Shown here: positions 15,955-25,919 of the stretch, piece by piece
Layout: each line of letters opens with the position of its first letter
Position numbering within the stretch: position 1 is the first letter of the stretch
Origin: Thioalkalivibrio thiocyanoxidans ARh2
GTDB taxonomy: Bacteria > Pseudomonadota > Gammaproteobacteria > Ectothiorhodospirales > Ectothiorhodospiraceae
Direction: 5' to 3'
Length of the DNA: 48,836 bases
NCBI RefSeq assembly: GCF_000385215.1
Contig: NZ_ARQK01000038.1
Location: 1 to 48,836, forward strand
Position numbers and translations under genes: made by a program
The notes under the pieces: model-generated
Databases searched by the model: none
Seen by the model: the letters and a program-made list of their open reading frames with translations, nothing else
Told to the model about the DNA's origin: nothing

Positions 15955-18033
15955 ATGGGATCGAGTCGCCGATTGCGCAATATCGTCCTCGGGGGGCTGC
16001 TGGTGCTGGCCCTGATCGCGACGGGCGTGGCCTTTACCTATCACGAATTCGAACAAAGCCAGTATCGCGATCGCATCGCCCTGGCCAGCGAGATGCAGTT
16101 GCTGTCGCAGCGCTTGGCGACCGGTACGCTGGAGGCGGCCGGGGGTTCCGAGCAGGCGATCTCGGATATCACGGAGCTGCGCAACCGCTTCGATGACCAG
16201 GTCGAACGGCTGCGTGATGGCGGCGATGGCCTGTTGCCGCTGCCCGATGCGGTATCCACCGAGCTCTCTGCCGTCAATCGCGAATGGTCGCAGTATCGCG
16301 ATGATGTCACTACCGTAATCGTCGGTTCCGACGATATCGAGCAGGTGACGGAATTCTCCGAGGCGGTGGAGGCCTTCTCGCCGGAGCTGGCACGTCTGTC
16401 CGACGACGTGGTACGGCGCATGGTCCAGATCGGCGAATCCCCGGAGCAGGTCTATGTGGCCTCGCGCCAGACCATGCTGATCCAGCGGATCGCCAACAAC
16501 CTCAACCAGGTGCTGCAGGGTGGCACGGCGGCGGCTACCGCGATCGAACGTTTCGAACGCGACGCCACGCTGTACGGGCGCGTGCTCGACGGGCTGATCG
16601 AGGGCTTCGAACCGCTCGGTGTCGAACGCGTCGATGACACCGAGACGCAGCGCATGCTGCAGGAGATCGCCACCTTGTTCATCGCCTTCAGCGAGGCGGT
16701 CGAGGGGGTCCTGGATACCTCGTCGCAGATCTTCGAGATCAATGCGGCGGCCTCCTCCGTCGAGGCCCGCTCCGGAGTGATGCTGGAGGTCACCGGCGAC
16801 CTGGAGGCGGCCCTGAACCGGGAGGCCGCGCAGGCGGGCGTGATCGCCCTGGTCGGTTTTGCCCTGGGTGCTCTGGCGCTGCTGCTGCTGATCGCGATGG
16901 GCCTTTTCCTCTATCGCGATACCAAGCGCGAGCTGGCCGAGACCGAGGCGCAGAACGAACGTAACCAGCAGGCGATCCTGCGCCTGCTGGACGAGATGAT
17001 GAACCTCGCCGACGGGGACCTCACCGTCAACGCGACCGTGACCGAGGACTTCACCGGAGCGATCGCGGACTCGATGAACTACGCGATCGAGAACCTGCGT
17101 ACCCTGGTCGCGACGATCAATACGGTGGCCGCGGATATCAGCGAATCGTCGGCCGCCACACGCTCGCAGGTGCTGGGGCTGGCCGAGAAGTCCGAGGAAC
17201 AGGCCCGCGAGATCCAGCAGGCGAACGATGCGATCGACGAGGTGAGTCAGTCGGTCGACAAGGTTGCGCAGGATGCCGGGCAGTCGGCCCAGGTAGCACG
17301 AAACTCGGTGGAGATCGCTTCCAAGGGGGCGGCCACAGTGCGCCGCTCGATCGAGGGGATGGATACCATTCGCGAGCAGATCCAGGAAACCGCGAAACGG
17401 ATCAAGCGCCTGGGCGAATCCTCGCAGGAGATCGGCGACATCATCGGGCTGATCAACGACATCGCCGAGCAGACCAACGTGCTCGCGTTGAACGCAGCGA
17501 TCCAGGCCTCCGCCGCGGGCGAAGCGGGCCGCGGCTTCGCGGTGGTGGCAGACGAGGTCCAGCGCCTCGCGGAGCGCTCCTCCGGGGCGACCCGACAGGT
17601 CGAGGGGCTAGTCAAGGCGATCCAGGCGGATACCAGCGAGGCGGTATCGTCGATGGAACAGAGTACCGCCAACGTGGTGTCCGGGGCCGAGATGGCCCAG
17701 GCCGCGGGCGAGGCGCTGGCCGAGATCGAGCAGGTTTCCGCGGACCTGGCGGACCTGATCGACGGGATCGCGAGCTCGGCACGCCAGCAGTCCGAAATGG
17801 CGCGCAACGTGACCTCGATCATGGGGGAGATTCGCGAGATCACCTCGGAGACTACCCAGGGTACCCAGTCCACCGCGGCCGCCATCGGCGATCTGGCGCA
17901 ACTGTCTGCGCAACTCCAGTCCTCGGTGTCGGACTTCAAGCTCCCCGATCCGACGCTGCCCGAGCCTGGCGAGGCCCCCGCCGAGCCCGATGCGTCGCCC
18001 GAGGAGACCGTCCCGAACGAGCAGCGCGCCTGA
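15955..18033 (+). CDS. pilJ: Methyl-accepting chemotaxis protein PilJ
   Basis: Transmembrane receptor of the Pil-Chp system, thought to sense pilus state or surface contact. The 692 residues have a first membrane segment at ~10-29 and a PilJ-type periplasmic helical region to ~295. A second segment ([20 protein letters not shown]) and a HAMP-like linker follow. The signalling tip reads [20 protein letters not shown] followed by [14 protein letters not shown] (from about residue 502). The acidic/Pro-rich tail ends without a recognised methylase-tethering pentapeptide. It follows pilI after 35 bases. No adjacent pilK methyltransferase gene is present. Confidence 0.95.
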   Translation: MGSSRRLRNIVLGGLLVLALIATGVAFTYHEFEQSQYRDRIALASEMQLLSQRLATGTLEAAGGSEQAISDITELRNRFDDQVERLRDGGDGLLPLPDAVSTELSAVNREWSQYRDDVTTVIVGSDDIEQVTEFSEAVEAFSPELARLSDDVVRRMVQIGESPEQVYVASRQTMLIQRIANNLNQVLQGGTAAATAIERFERDATLYGRVLDGLIEGFEPLGVERVDDTETQRMLQEIATLFIAFSEAVEGVLDTSSQIFEINAAASSVEARSGVMLEVTGDLEAALNREAAQAGVIALVGFALGALALLLLIAMGLFLYRDTKRELAETEAQNERNQQAILRLLDEMMNLADGDLTVNATVTEDFTGAIADSMNYAIENLRTLVATINTVAADISESSAATRSQVLGLAEKSEEQAREIQQANDAIDEVSQSVDKVAQDAGQSAQVARNSVEIASKGAATVRRSIEGMDTIREQIQETAKRIKRLGESSQEIGDIIGLINDIAEQTNVLALNAAIQASAAGEAGRGFAVVADEVQRLAERSSGATRQVEGLVKAIQADTSEAVSSMEQSTANVVSGAEMAQAAGEALAEIEQVSADLADLIDGIASSARQQSEMARNVTSIMGEIREITSETTQGTQSTAAAIGDLAQLSAQLQSSVSDFKLPDPTLPEPGEAPAEPDASPEETVPNEQRA

Positions 18034-18048
18034 CGTCGGGCCGCGGAT

Positions 18049-21000
18049 ATGGCACCCAGCGCACTGAATTGGGTCCGCGACGAGCTCGACAAGCTCTTTG
18101 TCGAGCTCCAGGACGCCCTGCGTCGTTATGCCGAGGACCCCGCCTGTGGCGAGTGTCTGGATGAGGCCCGTGCGATTCTGGATCAGATTCGCGGCACCCT
18201 GACCATGGTGCAGGTCGAGAGTGTTGTCCTGATCTGCGACGAGATGCTGCAGGTGATGGATCTGCAGCAGGGCGCGGAATCCCTTGGACCTGAGGCGACC
18301 GAGGCATTATTGCGTGCCGCTTTGCAGCTGCCCGACTACCTCGAGCAGGAGGGTGATACGGAGCGGCCATCGCCGATGATCCTGGTGCCGCTGCTCAACG
18401 AGCTGCGGGCGGCGCGGGGCGCGACCCTCCTGATGGATGTTGCGGCCTTGATGCCGGATCTTCAGGCCGTGGACGACGACCGGGTCGGGTCGGGTGGCGA
18501 TGCGCCGCAGCCGAAGGAGCGGGCGCGGCGCCTGCAGGAGGCCCGCCGGGGCTTCCAGCGCGAGCTCCTGGAGCTGGTGCGTGGTGATGTAATGGCGGCC
18601 GCAGCCCGTCTGCAGCCCATCGCTCACCAGATCGAGGAGCTGGTCCCGCCCGGCGATCTCCGGCGCCTGTTCTGGATTGCCGGCGGCATCCTGGAGTCAC
18701 TCGCCGATCAGGGACTCGAGGCGAGTACCGACATTCGCCGCCTGATTGGGCGCGTGGACCGGGAGCTCGGGCGTTATCTCGGCATCCTCGCCGAGCATTG
18801 CGAATCCAGCGATGATGGTTCGGAGCCCGAATACGCCATCCCCGATGACCTGATCAAGACCCTGCTGTTCCATATTGCGGGAGCGAGCTCCGACGGCGAG
18901 CAGACGCGCGCCGTGCGCGAGGTGTTCGGCCTGCAGACCCTGAACAGTGACCAGGACGGGGGTGTTGGCCATGCGGTCTACCAGAATCTGCGTGCCGCCC
19001 TTGAAGATGATCTGGCCGAGGTCCGCGAGCGTCTGGATGTCCTGATGCGCTCGCCGCAGCGCAGCCACGAGGAACTGGCCAGCCTGAGCGAACAGGTCGA
19101 GCGAATCGGCTCGACCCTGAGCCTGTTGGGACTCGAGGCCGGCCAGCGCCATACCGAGGCCCTGATCGAGGCCCTGAACCCGGAACGGGCCGGGCAGTCT
19201 GACGAACAGGTCGACATGGAACTGGCCGAGCACCTGCTGGCACTGGAGTCGCTGCTCGAATCCGGTCTGCGCCGGCGGGCGGCCAGCGGCCCGCGCGCCG
19301 ACTTCGATCGCCATCTGGCGGCCGCCATCTACCAGGAGGCCCTGGTGGACGTGCGGCGCGTGCGCGATACCCTGCTCGGATACCTGTCGGGGGAAGGCGC
19401 GGACCACGGGTTGCGCGAGGCTCGCAGTGCACTGGAACGGGTCGACGGTGCGATGTCGATCGGGGGGTTCGAGACCCTGCAGGCCCTGCTGCAGCCATTG
19501 ATCCGCTATCTGGATGCCCGTGTCGACACCGGGGTCACAGCGCAGGAGTTGGGCGAGGACGAGGTCGAGGCCCTGGCCGAGGTGCTGAGTTCGATCGAGC
19601 TGGCGCTCGAGTCGTCCGGGCAGCCCTGGCGCGAGCTGGACAGTGTCCATGAGCGGGGCGTGGCCGCGCTGCAGCGCCTGGGTGCAATCTCCGGTGGCGA
19701 TGCGATCGAGCGCCCCGTTGCGCTGACCGACGTGCCGGCGCCCGCAAGCGAGGGGGAGGACAGCCCGGCCCGCCAGGTCGAGGAGGCCGCGCAGGAAGAG
19801 CCGCTGGCCGCCACGTTCGGCGAGGCCGCGGGAGCCGCGGAGGCCGAGGCGCCCCCGGAACCGGAGGCTGCAACCGAAACCCCTTCGTCACCATCGTCAG
19901 TGGCGCCGGTCCAGGGCGCGACCCGCCTGCACTACGACGAGTCCGTGCTGTCCTCGCAGGTCCGGGGGCCGGATATCGACCCCGAGATCCTCGACATCTT
20001 CCTGGAGGAGGCCGACGAGGAAATCGCGAGCCTCGGCGAGCAGTTCCCGCGCTGGCAGGCTGCACCCTCCGACAGGGATGCCCTGACGGTGATCCGCCGC
20101 TCCTTTCATACGCTCAAGGGCTCCGGGCGCCTGGCCGGGGCCCTGCGTCTGGGGGAATTTGCCTGGGTCGTGGAGTCGTTCCTCAACCGTCTGCTGGAAG
20201 GCGGCGACGAGGCCGATTTCGCGACCATCCAGGCACTCGAGGATGCGATCGGGGTGCTGCCGGGCCTTGTGGCCGAGGTCCGCGACGATACCGGTCCGGA
20301 CACCCCCGTGCTGGACATCGCCCTGCGCCTGCAGGCGTTACTGTCCGGCGCGATGGAGCCTTCGGAGGAACCCGGTGAGGTGCCGGCCGGTGTGGAGGAT
20401 GACTTTGCCGAGCTGGCGCGCAGTATGGATGCGCTCGAGCCTGCCGGCGAGGACGAGGGCGAATCCGAATGGCCGACAGTCCCCATCCCCGAGGCCCCGG
20501 AGGGCGAACTGGAGGCGGCGCAGCCGCTGTCCGCGGGTGCGCAGGAGCTGGAGGAGCCCCTGGAAGCACCCGGGCCCGAGTCTGACTCTGAGCCCGAGTC
20601 CGAGTCCGAGTCCGAGTCCGAGTCCGAGACTGAGGACGAGCCGGATGCCCCGCTGGAACCCGTGCTGGAAACGAGCGACGAAATGCTCGATGTGCCCGCG
20701 GATACGAGCACCGATCCGCAACTCTGGCAGGTGTTCGCAGCCGAGGCCCGCACCCATCTCGCAACGCTGCGCGCATGGATCGACGAGTCCGGGAATCGGC
20801 CCGACCGGGTGCCGAACCACGAGCTCGAGCGCGCGCTGCACACCCTGAACGGCAGCGCCCGAACGGCTGACATCCGCGGTATCTATGCTGTCTGCGGGCC
20901 CTTCGAGCGCATCGTGCGCATCCATAAGGAGATGGGGTGGCCGCTGTCCGCGCGCGCCCAGACCTTGCTCGCCGAGCTCGAGGGCTACGTGGCGGATGCG

Positions 21001-23661
21001 GTGGCCGACGAGCAGCCCGATCCGGTCAAGACTGAAGCTCCCCCCGCCTGGTCATCCGAGGTCTATGACCTCCTCGATCACGCGACCGCCGAGCAGCTGC
21101 TGCGCGCCGCGGACGATGACGCCGCCGAACAGATGCCCGCGCCGCCACGACCGGATGAAGACGCGCCGGATCTCGACCTGCCGCCTCTGGACGCCGAGGA
21201 GACACAGCCGCTGGATTCCGCGCCGGCGATGCCCGAGCCGGTTGCCGGCGAACCCAGCGACTTGGGCCCGGCGGAACCACAGGACACGGGTCTGGAGCCC
21301 GAGCCCGAGCCCGAGCCCGAGCCGGAAGAGGAGATCGATCCGGAGTTTGCCGAGGTCTTCATCGAGGAGGCCCGCGATATCCTCGATGCGGCATTTGCGG
21401 CCCTCGCGGCGTGGCGCCAGGCCGGCGGCCGCCCGGGCCCGGATCAGAATGCGTTCCAGCGCGAAGTGCACACGCTCAAGGGCAGTGCGCGCATGGCCGG
21501 CTTCGAGGTGGTCGGGGCCATCGCCCATGCCCTCGAGAGTGCGCTGGGCGTGGAGACCGAGACGGGGCTGGAGCCTCGCGAGGGTTTTTTCCGGCTGGTC
21601 GAACGCGCACTGAGTGATGTTCAGCGCCTTGTGGAACGCGGGGTGGGCGGCTGGCAGACGGACGAGGATGCCAGCGAGACCCTTCCGGCCCTGCGCGACT
21701 GGGCCTCCGGTGGCGGCGACGAGTTCGAGAGCCCGTCGCCCGCATCCAGCGACGACGAGGCTGCTGCGGGCGGGGCCCGTCCGGAAGAGGACACGTCGGC
21801 GGCGGCCTCGCCAGCTGTTCCGATGGAGGAGGCGCGCCGCATCCAGGATCAGGTGCGCATGGACGCCGAAGTGCTGGACGCGCTGGTCAACCATGCCGGC
21901 GAACTCGCCACCTTCCATCGCCGTTTCGAACAGACTGTGGGCCGGGTCGAGGGCGAGGTCGATGAACTCGAGCGCACCATTGCCCGTCTGCGCGAACAGC
22001 TGCGCAAGCTCGAGATCGAGACCGAGGCACAGATCCTGTTCCGGGTGGAGAAGGAGAGCGGCGACGAAGCGGTGGATTTCGACCCGCTGGAAATGGACCG
22101 ATATTCGGGCATCCAGCAGCTCTCTCGCGCCCTGGCCGAGAGTGTCAGTGACCTTGAGGCATTGAAGCAGGACGTCGCCGACGAACTGCAGAATGCGAGC
22201 GGCATCCTGCTGCAACAGCGCCGGGTAGGTACGGACTTGCAGGACCAGCTCATGCGTCAGCGCATGGTGCGGTTTGCGCGCATGGCTCCCCGCCTGCGAC
22301 GGGTGGTCCGCCAGGCGAGCGATGACCTGGGCAAGCCGGTGCGGGTGGAGTTTTCCGGTCAGGGCGCCGAGCTGGATCGGGCTCTGCTGGAGCGCCTGGT
22401 CGCCCCGCTGGAGCATCTGCTGCGTAACGCGATTGCCCACGGGATCGAGGACCCGGAATCACGTCGCGCGGCCGGCAAGTCGGAAACGGGGCATATTGCG
22501 GTGTCGCTGGAACAGTCGGGAAGCGAAATCCGCCTGCAGGTGACCGACGACGGTGCCGGGATCGATGCCAATGCCATCCGCGCCCGGGCCGTGGAGCGCG
22601 GCCTGCTGTCCGCCGACGCGCAGATCACCGATCCGCAGGCGTTGCAGTTGATCCTGCAGTCCGGGTTTTCCACCGCCTCGAAGGTCTCTCAGGTGGCCGG
22701 GCGCGGTGTGGGCCTGGATGTGGTCAACAGCGACGTCAAACAGTTGGGCGGTACGCTGGACATCGACTCGACTCCGGGGCAAGGCTCGCGCTTTACCATG
22801 CGCCTGCCGTTTACGCTGGCCATTTCGCAGGCGCTGCTGGTGCAGGTGGGCGAGGAGACCTTCGCCGTGCCGATGGCCTCCGTGGAAGGCGTGGTGCGCG
22901 CACATGCCGAGGAGGTTGTCACCCGCGACGATGGGCGCGTGACCTATCCGTACGCTGGCCAGGACTACGCCGTGCGGGCCCTTGGCGATCTGATGGGCGT
23001 CGAGACGCAGGCCAGTGCGAGCCATCTGCCCGACCATGCGTTCCCGTTGTTGCTGGTACGGGCCGACGATCAGCGTGTGGCGCTCCGGATCGACGGTTTG
23101 CTGGGGAGCCAGGAGGTGGTGGTGAAGTCGGTGGGCCCGGTGCTCAGCCGCATCCCGGGAGTTGCCGGCGCTACCCTGCAAGGGGATGGTTCGGTCATGC
23201 TGATCCTGGATCTGAGCATGCTGGTGCGTTTTGCGGCCGCCACGGCGGCGATCGGCGAGGCCGGCCCAGTGGCGGATGCCGCCAGCGCGCCGCGCATCAT
23301 GGTCGTCGACGACTCGATCACGATCCGCAAGGTCACCGCGCGCCTGCTCGCCCGTCACGGCTATGACGTGGTGACCGCCCGGGACGGGCTGGACGCGGTG
23401 GCGATGCTGGAAGAGCGGCGACCGCAGCTGATCCTGCTGGATGTGGAGATGCCCCGCATGGACGGCTTCGAGTTCGCCGCCCATGTCCGTGATCACCCGG
23501 AGCTGAGCCAGGTGCCGATCATCATGATTACGTCGCGCAGCGGCACCAAGCATCGCGAGCGCGCCTCGCGCCTGGGCGTCAACGGCTATCTGGGCAAGCC
23601 GTACCTGGAGAATGACTTGCTGGAAGAGATCCGGCGCCATCTCGAGGAGGTCGCCGTATGA
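18049..23661 (+). CDS. chpA: Hybrid chemosensory histidine kinase ChpA (PilL)
   Basis: Central kinase of the pilus chemosensory system, 1870 residues. A ~600-residue N-terminal helical region resembles degenerate Hpt domains. Three canonical Hpt sites follow: HTLKGSGRLAG (H687), HTLNGSART (H931) and HTLKGSARMAG (H1141). Then come a coiled dimerisation region (~1270-1400) and a CheA-type ATPase with EHLLRNAIAHGIEDP (N1460), TDDGAGID and GRGVGLDVV. A CheW domain starts near 1590, and the C-terminal receiver has LLDVEMPRMDG (D1798). Acidic linkers with ES/EP dipeptide repeats separate the Hpt domains. The stop overlaps chpC by four bases. Confidence 0.96.
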   Translation: MAPSALNWVRDELDKLFVELQDALRRYAEDPACGECLDEARAILDQIRGTLTMVQVESVVLICDEMLQVMDLQQGAESLGPEATEALLRAALQLPDYLEQEGDTERPSPMILVPLLNELRAARGATLLMDVAALMPDLQAVDDDRVGSGGDAPQPKERARRLQEARRGFQRELLELVRGDVMAAAARLQPIAHQIEELVPPGDLRRLFWIAGGILESLADQGLEASTDIRRLIGRVDRELGRYLGILAEHCESSDDGSEPEYAIPDDLIKTLLFHIAGASSDGEQTRAVREVFGLQTLNSDQDGGVGHAVYQNLRAALEDDLAEVRERLDVLMRSPQRSHEELASLSEQVERIGSTLSLLGLEAGQRHTEALIEALNPERAGQSDEQVDMELAEHLLALESLLESGLRRRAASGPRADFDRHLAAAIYQEALVDVRRVRDTLLGYLSGEGADHGLREARSALERVDGAMSIGGFETLQALLQPLIRYLDARVDTGVTAQELGEDEVEALAEVLSSIELALESSGQPWRELDSVHERGVAALQRLGAISGGDAIERPVALTDVPAPASEGEDSPARQVEEAAQEEPLAATFGEAAGAAEAEAPPEPEAATETPSSPSSVAPVQGATRLHYDESVLSSQVRGPDIDPEILDIFLEEADEEIASLGEQFPRWQAAPSDRDALTVIRRSFHTLKGSGRLAGALRLGEFAWVVESFLNRLLEGGDEADFATIQALEDAIGVLPGLVAEVRDDTGPDTPVLDIALRLQALLSGAMEPSEEPGEVPAGVEDDFAELARSMDALEPAGEDEGESEWPTVPIPEAPEGELEAAQPLSAGAQELEEPLEAPGPESDSEPESESESESESETEDEPDAPLEPVLETSDEMLDVPADTSTDPQLWQVFAAEARTHLATLRAWIDESGNRPDRVPNHELERALHTLNGSARTADIRGIYAVCGPFERIVRIHKEMGWPLSARAQTLLAELEGYVADAVADEQPDPVKTEAPPAWSSEVYDLLDHATAEQLLRAADDDAAEQMPAPPRPDEDAPDLDLPPLDAEETQPLDSAPAMPEPVAGEPSDLGPAEPQDTGLEPEPEPEPEPEEEIDPEFAEVFIEEARDILDAAFAALAAWRQAGGRPGPDQNAFQREVHTLKGSARMAGFEVVGAIAHALESALGVETETGLEPREGFFRLVERALSDVQRLVERGVGGWQTDEDASETLPALRDWASGGGDEFESPSPASSDDEAAAGGARPEEDTSAAASPAVPMEEARRIQDQVRMDAEVLDALVNHAGELATFHRRFEQTVGRVEGEVDELERTIARLREQLRKLEIETEAQILFRVEKESGDEAVDFDPLEMDRYSGIQQLSRALAESVSDLEALKQDVADELQNASGILLQQRRVGTDLQDQLMRQRMVRFARMAPRLRRVVRQASDDLGKPVRVEFSGQGAELDRALLERLVAPLEHLLRNAIAHGIEDPESRRAAGKSETGHIAVSLEQSGSEIRLQVTDDGAGIDANAIRARAVERGLLSADAQITDPQALQLILQSGFSTASKVSQVAGRGVGLDVVNSDVKQLGGTLDIDSTPGQGSRFTMRLPFTLAISQALLVQVGEETFAVPMASVEGVVRAHAEEVVTRDDGRVTYPYAGQDYAVRALGDLMGVETQASASHLPDHAFPLLLVRADDQRVALRIDGLLGSQEVVVKSVGPVLSRIPGVAGATLQGDGSVMLILDLSMLVRFAAATAAIGEAGPVADAASAPRIMVVDDSITIRKVTARLLARHGYDVVTARDGLDAVAMLEERRPQLILLDVEMPRMDGFEFAAHVRDHPELSQVPIIMITSRSGTKHRERASRLGVNGYLGKPYLENDLLEEIRRHLEEVAV
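20577..20640 (+). repeat. In-frame GAGTCC-type hexanucleotide repeat in chpA
   Basis: Between the first and second canonical Hpt domains, repeated GAGTCC/GAGTCT/GAGCCC units encode an alternating Glu-Ser (with some Asp-Ser, Glu-Pro) linker around residues 845-862. Because the unit is six bases, gain or loss keeps the frame and changes only linker length. A second GAGCCC run at 21298-21324 encodes Glu-Pro repeats before the third Hpt domain. Confidence 0.75.
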
Positions 23662-24149
23662 GCGAGGAGATCCGGGACCCGTCCGTCGAATCCGTGATCG
23701 TGCAGCTGGACACCGGGTCCATCGTGCTGCCGCGTAGTTGCTTTCTCGAGGTCACGACGCGGGCGGGGGCCCTGCAGACCGATCACGAACATACGGATAT
23801 CCCCTGGCTGGAGCCCACGCTGATCTGGCAGGACGTCCAGGTGCCGGTGATCAATGTCCACCGCTTGTTGTATCCCGAAGAGCCTGCCGAGGATGCCCAG
23901 CGCCGGTTTACCCGTCTGCTGGTCATGCAGGCCATTACGCAGCCCGAGCGGTTGCCGTTCTATGCGCTGGAGGTGCGTGGCACCCCGCATCCGGTAAGGA
24001 TCACGCCGCAAAACATCTATGCGGTCGATGACGCGGATGCCTCGCCCTGGGCATGGCGCGTGAAGGCGTCGGGTGTGACCAGCCACCTGCTGCGGCTCGA
24101 TGCGATCGAAGGCCGCTTGCTGGAACTTTCGCGGCCAGAGACGGCGTAA
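23658..24149 (+). CDS. chpC: CheW-like protein ChpC
   Basis: A 163-residue second CheW-type adaptor of the Pil-Chp pathway. It shows VIVQLDTGSIVLPRSCFLEV, WQDVQVPVINVHRLLYPEE and a C-terminal half PERLPFYALEVRGTPHPVRI typical of ChpC. Its ATG overlaps the chpA stop, placing it directly after the kinase where Pseudomonas has chpB then chpC. After its stop, a TTCCCG/CGGGAA hairpin (24154-24173) without a T-tract may weakly separate it from the convergent rsmE gene. Confidence 0.87.
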   Translation: MSEEIRDPSVESVIVQLDTGSIVLPRSCFLEVTTRAGALQTDHEHTDIPWLEPTLIWQDVQVPVINVHRLLYPEEPAEDAQRRFTRLLVMQAITQPERLPFYALEVRGTPHPVRITPQNIYAVDDADASPWAWRVKASGVTSHLLRLDAIEGRLLELSRPETA

Positions 24150-24195
24150 GTCGTTCCCGGCCGATCACGGGAAGCGGGGGGCGTCCGGCGTTCGC

Positions 24196-24963
24196 CTAAC
24201 TTGGGCCCGCGCCGCCGTCGAGATCGCCCAGCTGCCACTGCACCAGGGTCAGCAGGCTGATCGCCGCCGTCTCGGTGCGCAGGGTGCGCGGGCCGATGGA
24301 CACAGGGCGAAATCCGCCCTCGCGCGCCTGGTCGCGTTCCTCGGCGGTGAGCCCGCCCTCCGGCCCGATCAGTATTCGCACACGCTGGGGCGACCCGGTC
24401 TTTCCGGACGGTCCGAGAACCACGGACAATGGTGGCCCGTCCTCGTCGGCCATCAGGTCGAGCGCGGGTTCCGCGGCGTTCAGGGCATCAGCCAGCTCAA
24501 CCGGCTGGGCAAGGAGCGGGAGTTCGTTACGGCCGCATTGTTCGGCCGCGGCCTGGATGATCCCGGTCCAGTGGGCGTGGCGCTTGTCCAGCCCGCGGTG
24601 CGCGGCGGCCGAGCGGCTCCGTGCGCAGAGCACCGGCCGAATCACGCTGGCACCCAGTTCCACCGCCTTCTGCACGGCCAGGTCCATATGATCTCCGCGG
24701 GCGATGCCCTGGAGCAGTTCAATGGGGCGTGCGGGCGTGGTGGGAGCGGCGGCGTGTTCGCCCAGGTGAAAAGTGCCGCTGCGGCGTCCGGTGATCTCCA
24801 GACGGGCGTGGAATTCGTTGCCCTGGCCGTCGAATACCCGGCAGGCGGCATCGTTTTTCAGGCGCAGGACGTTGGTGGCGTAGTGCAGCCGGTCCTGCGG
24901 GGCGGAAATGGACTGCCCCGCGGCCAGATCCGTGTCGGTGATCAGCAGCCGGGGGCAGCGCAT
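24196..24963 (-). CDS. rsmE: 16S rRNA (uracil-1498-N3)-methyltransferase
   Basis: Methylates U1498 of 16S rRNA using S-adenosylmethionine; SPOUT/trefoil-knot fold. The 255 residues show LHYATNVLRLKN in the N-terminal RNA-binding part. GDHMDLAVQKAVELGASVI, IIQAAAEQCGRNELP, ILIGPEGGLTAEE and LGPRTLRTETAAI-like SIGPRTLRTETAAI follow in the catalytic part. It lies 6 bases after metF, so it is the last gene of a methyl-cycle operon, a plausible link since the enzyme consumes SAM. Confidence 0.95.
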   Translation of the reverse strand: MRCPRLLITDTDLAAGQSISAPQDRLHYATNVLRLKNDAACRVFDGQGNEFHARLEITGRRSGTFHLGEHAAAPTTPARPIELLQGIARGDHMDLAVQKAVELGASVIRPVLCARSRSAAAHRGLDKRHAHWTGIIQAAAEQCGRNELPLLAQPVELADALNAAEPALDLMADEDGPPLSVVLGPSGKTGSPQRVRILIGPEGGLTAEERDQAREGGFRPVSIGPRTLRTETAAISLLTLVQWQLGDLDGGAGPS

Positions 24964-24969
24964 CGGGCG

Positions 24970-25824
24970 TTACCGACGGTTGTCCAGGTCCAGATTCTTC
25001 CAGATGGTCTCGGTCGGACCGGCCTGGTTCATCGAGTAGAAGTGGATGCCCGGGGCACCTTTTTCGAGCACGTCGTCGGTCAGGCGCGTGGCGATCTCGA
25101 TCCCGAATTTGCGGATCGACTCCTTGTCGTCGCCGTAGGCCTCCATCCGCTTGCGGATGTAGCGCGGGATCTCGGCGCCGCACATCTCGGAGAAGCGCAC
25201 GATCTGGGTGTAGTTGGTGATCGGCATGATCCCGACAATGATCGGGATGGTGATGCCCATCGCCTGCACCCGTTCCATGAAGGCCTCGTAGGCGTCCACG
25301 TTGTAAAAATACTGGGTGATCGCGGCGTCGGCGCCGGCATCCACCTTGGTCTTGAAGTTCTCCAGATCCTTCTCGGCATTCGGGGCCTGCGGATGGAATT
25401 CCGGATAGGCCGCGACCTCGATCTTGAACTGGTCGCCGAACTCGGCGCGCACGAACTCCACGAGCTCGGAGGCGTAACGGAAATCACCGCCGGAGTTCTT
25501 GGTGCCGGATGGCAGATCGCCGCGCAGCGCGACAATGCGGTTAACCCCGATGTCACGGTAGGTCGCCAGCAGGTCATACAGCTCGCCTCGGGTAGAGGAG
25601 ATGCAGGACACATGCGGGGCGGCCGGGATGCCGTCCTTGTCGATGATGTCCCTGACCGTTTCCAGGGTGCGGTCGCGGGTGGAGCCGCCGGCACCAAAGG
25701 TCACGGAGTAGAACTCGGGTTTCAGGGTGCCCAGACGCTTGCGGGCCTTCGCCAGACGCTCGGCCCCGGCCTCGTCCTTGGGCGGGAAGAATTCAACGCT
25801 GAAGACGCGTTTTTGGTCAGACAT
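24970..25824 (-). CDS. metF: Methylenetetrahydrofolate reductase
   Basis: FAD enzyme that makes 5-methyltetrahydrofolate for methionine synthesis. The 284-residue protein begins RVFSVEFFPPKDEAG and has SVTFGAGGSTRDRT, VALRGDLPSGT, KVDAGADAAITQYFYNVDAY and IPIIVGIMPITNY, all family landmarks. Length is close to the bacterial norm of ~290. A terminator-like hairpin lies between it and the upstream ahcY gene, so metF may depend on readthrough or on its own promoter. Confidence 0.96.
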   Translation of the reverse strand: MSDQKRVFSVEFFPPKDEAGAERLAKARKRLGTLKPEFYSVTFGAGGSTRDRTLETVRDIIDKDGIPAAPHVSCISSTRGELYDLLATYRDIGVNRIVALRGDLPSGTKNSGGDFRYASELVEFVRAEFGDQFKIEVAAYPEFHPQAPNAEKDLENFKTKVDAGADAAITQYFYNVDAYEAFMERVQAMGITIPIIVGIMPITNYTQIVRFSEMCGAEIPRYIRKRMEAYGDDKESIRKFGIEIATRLTDDVLEKGAPGIHFYSMNQAGPTETIWKNLDLDNRR

Positions 25825-25836
25825 GTTTGTCCTCCA

Positions 25837-25875
25837 GACAAAAAGAAGGCGGACCGCACGAACATGCGGCCCGCC
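25837..25875 (-). terminator. Rho-independent terminator between ahcY and metF
   Basis: On the minus strand GGCGGGCCGCA pairs with TGCGGTCCGCC (25848-25875, 11 pairs with one G-T wobble) around a 6-base loop. TTCTTTTTGTCT follows at 25836-25847. Position and T-tract fit termination of ahcY transcripts ahead of metF. Efficiency, and hence whether metF-rsmE are partly co-transcribed, cannot be judged. Confidence 0.65.
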
Positions 25876-25919
25876 CCGGCGTTCACATTAACAACGAATT
25901 GAAATGTGAGGCTGGCCGA

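Noticed and set aside
22459-23640. A 393-codon minus-strand frame opposite chpA
   Set aside because: Composition is His/Gln/Arg-rich without motifs, fully antisense to the ChpA catalytic core; a shadow frame.
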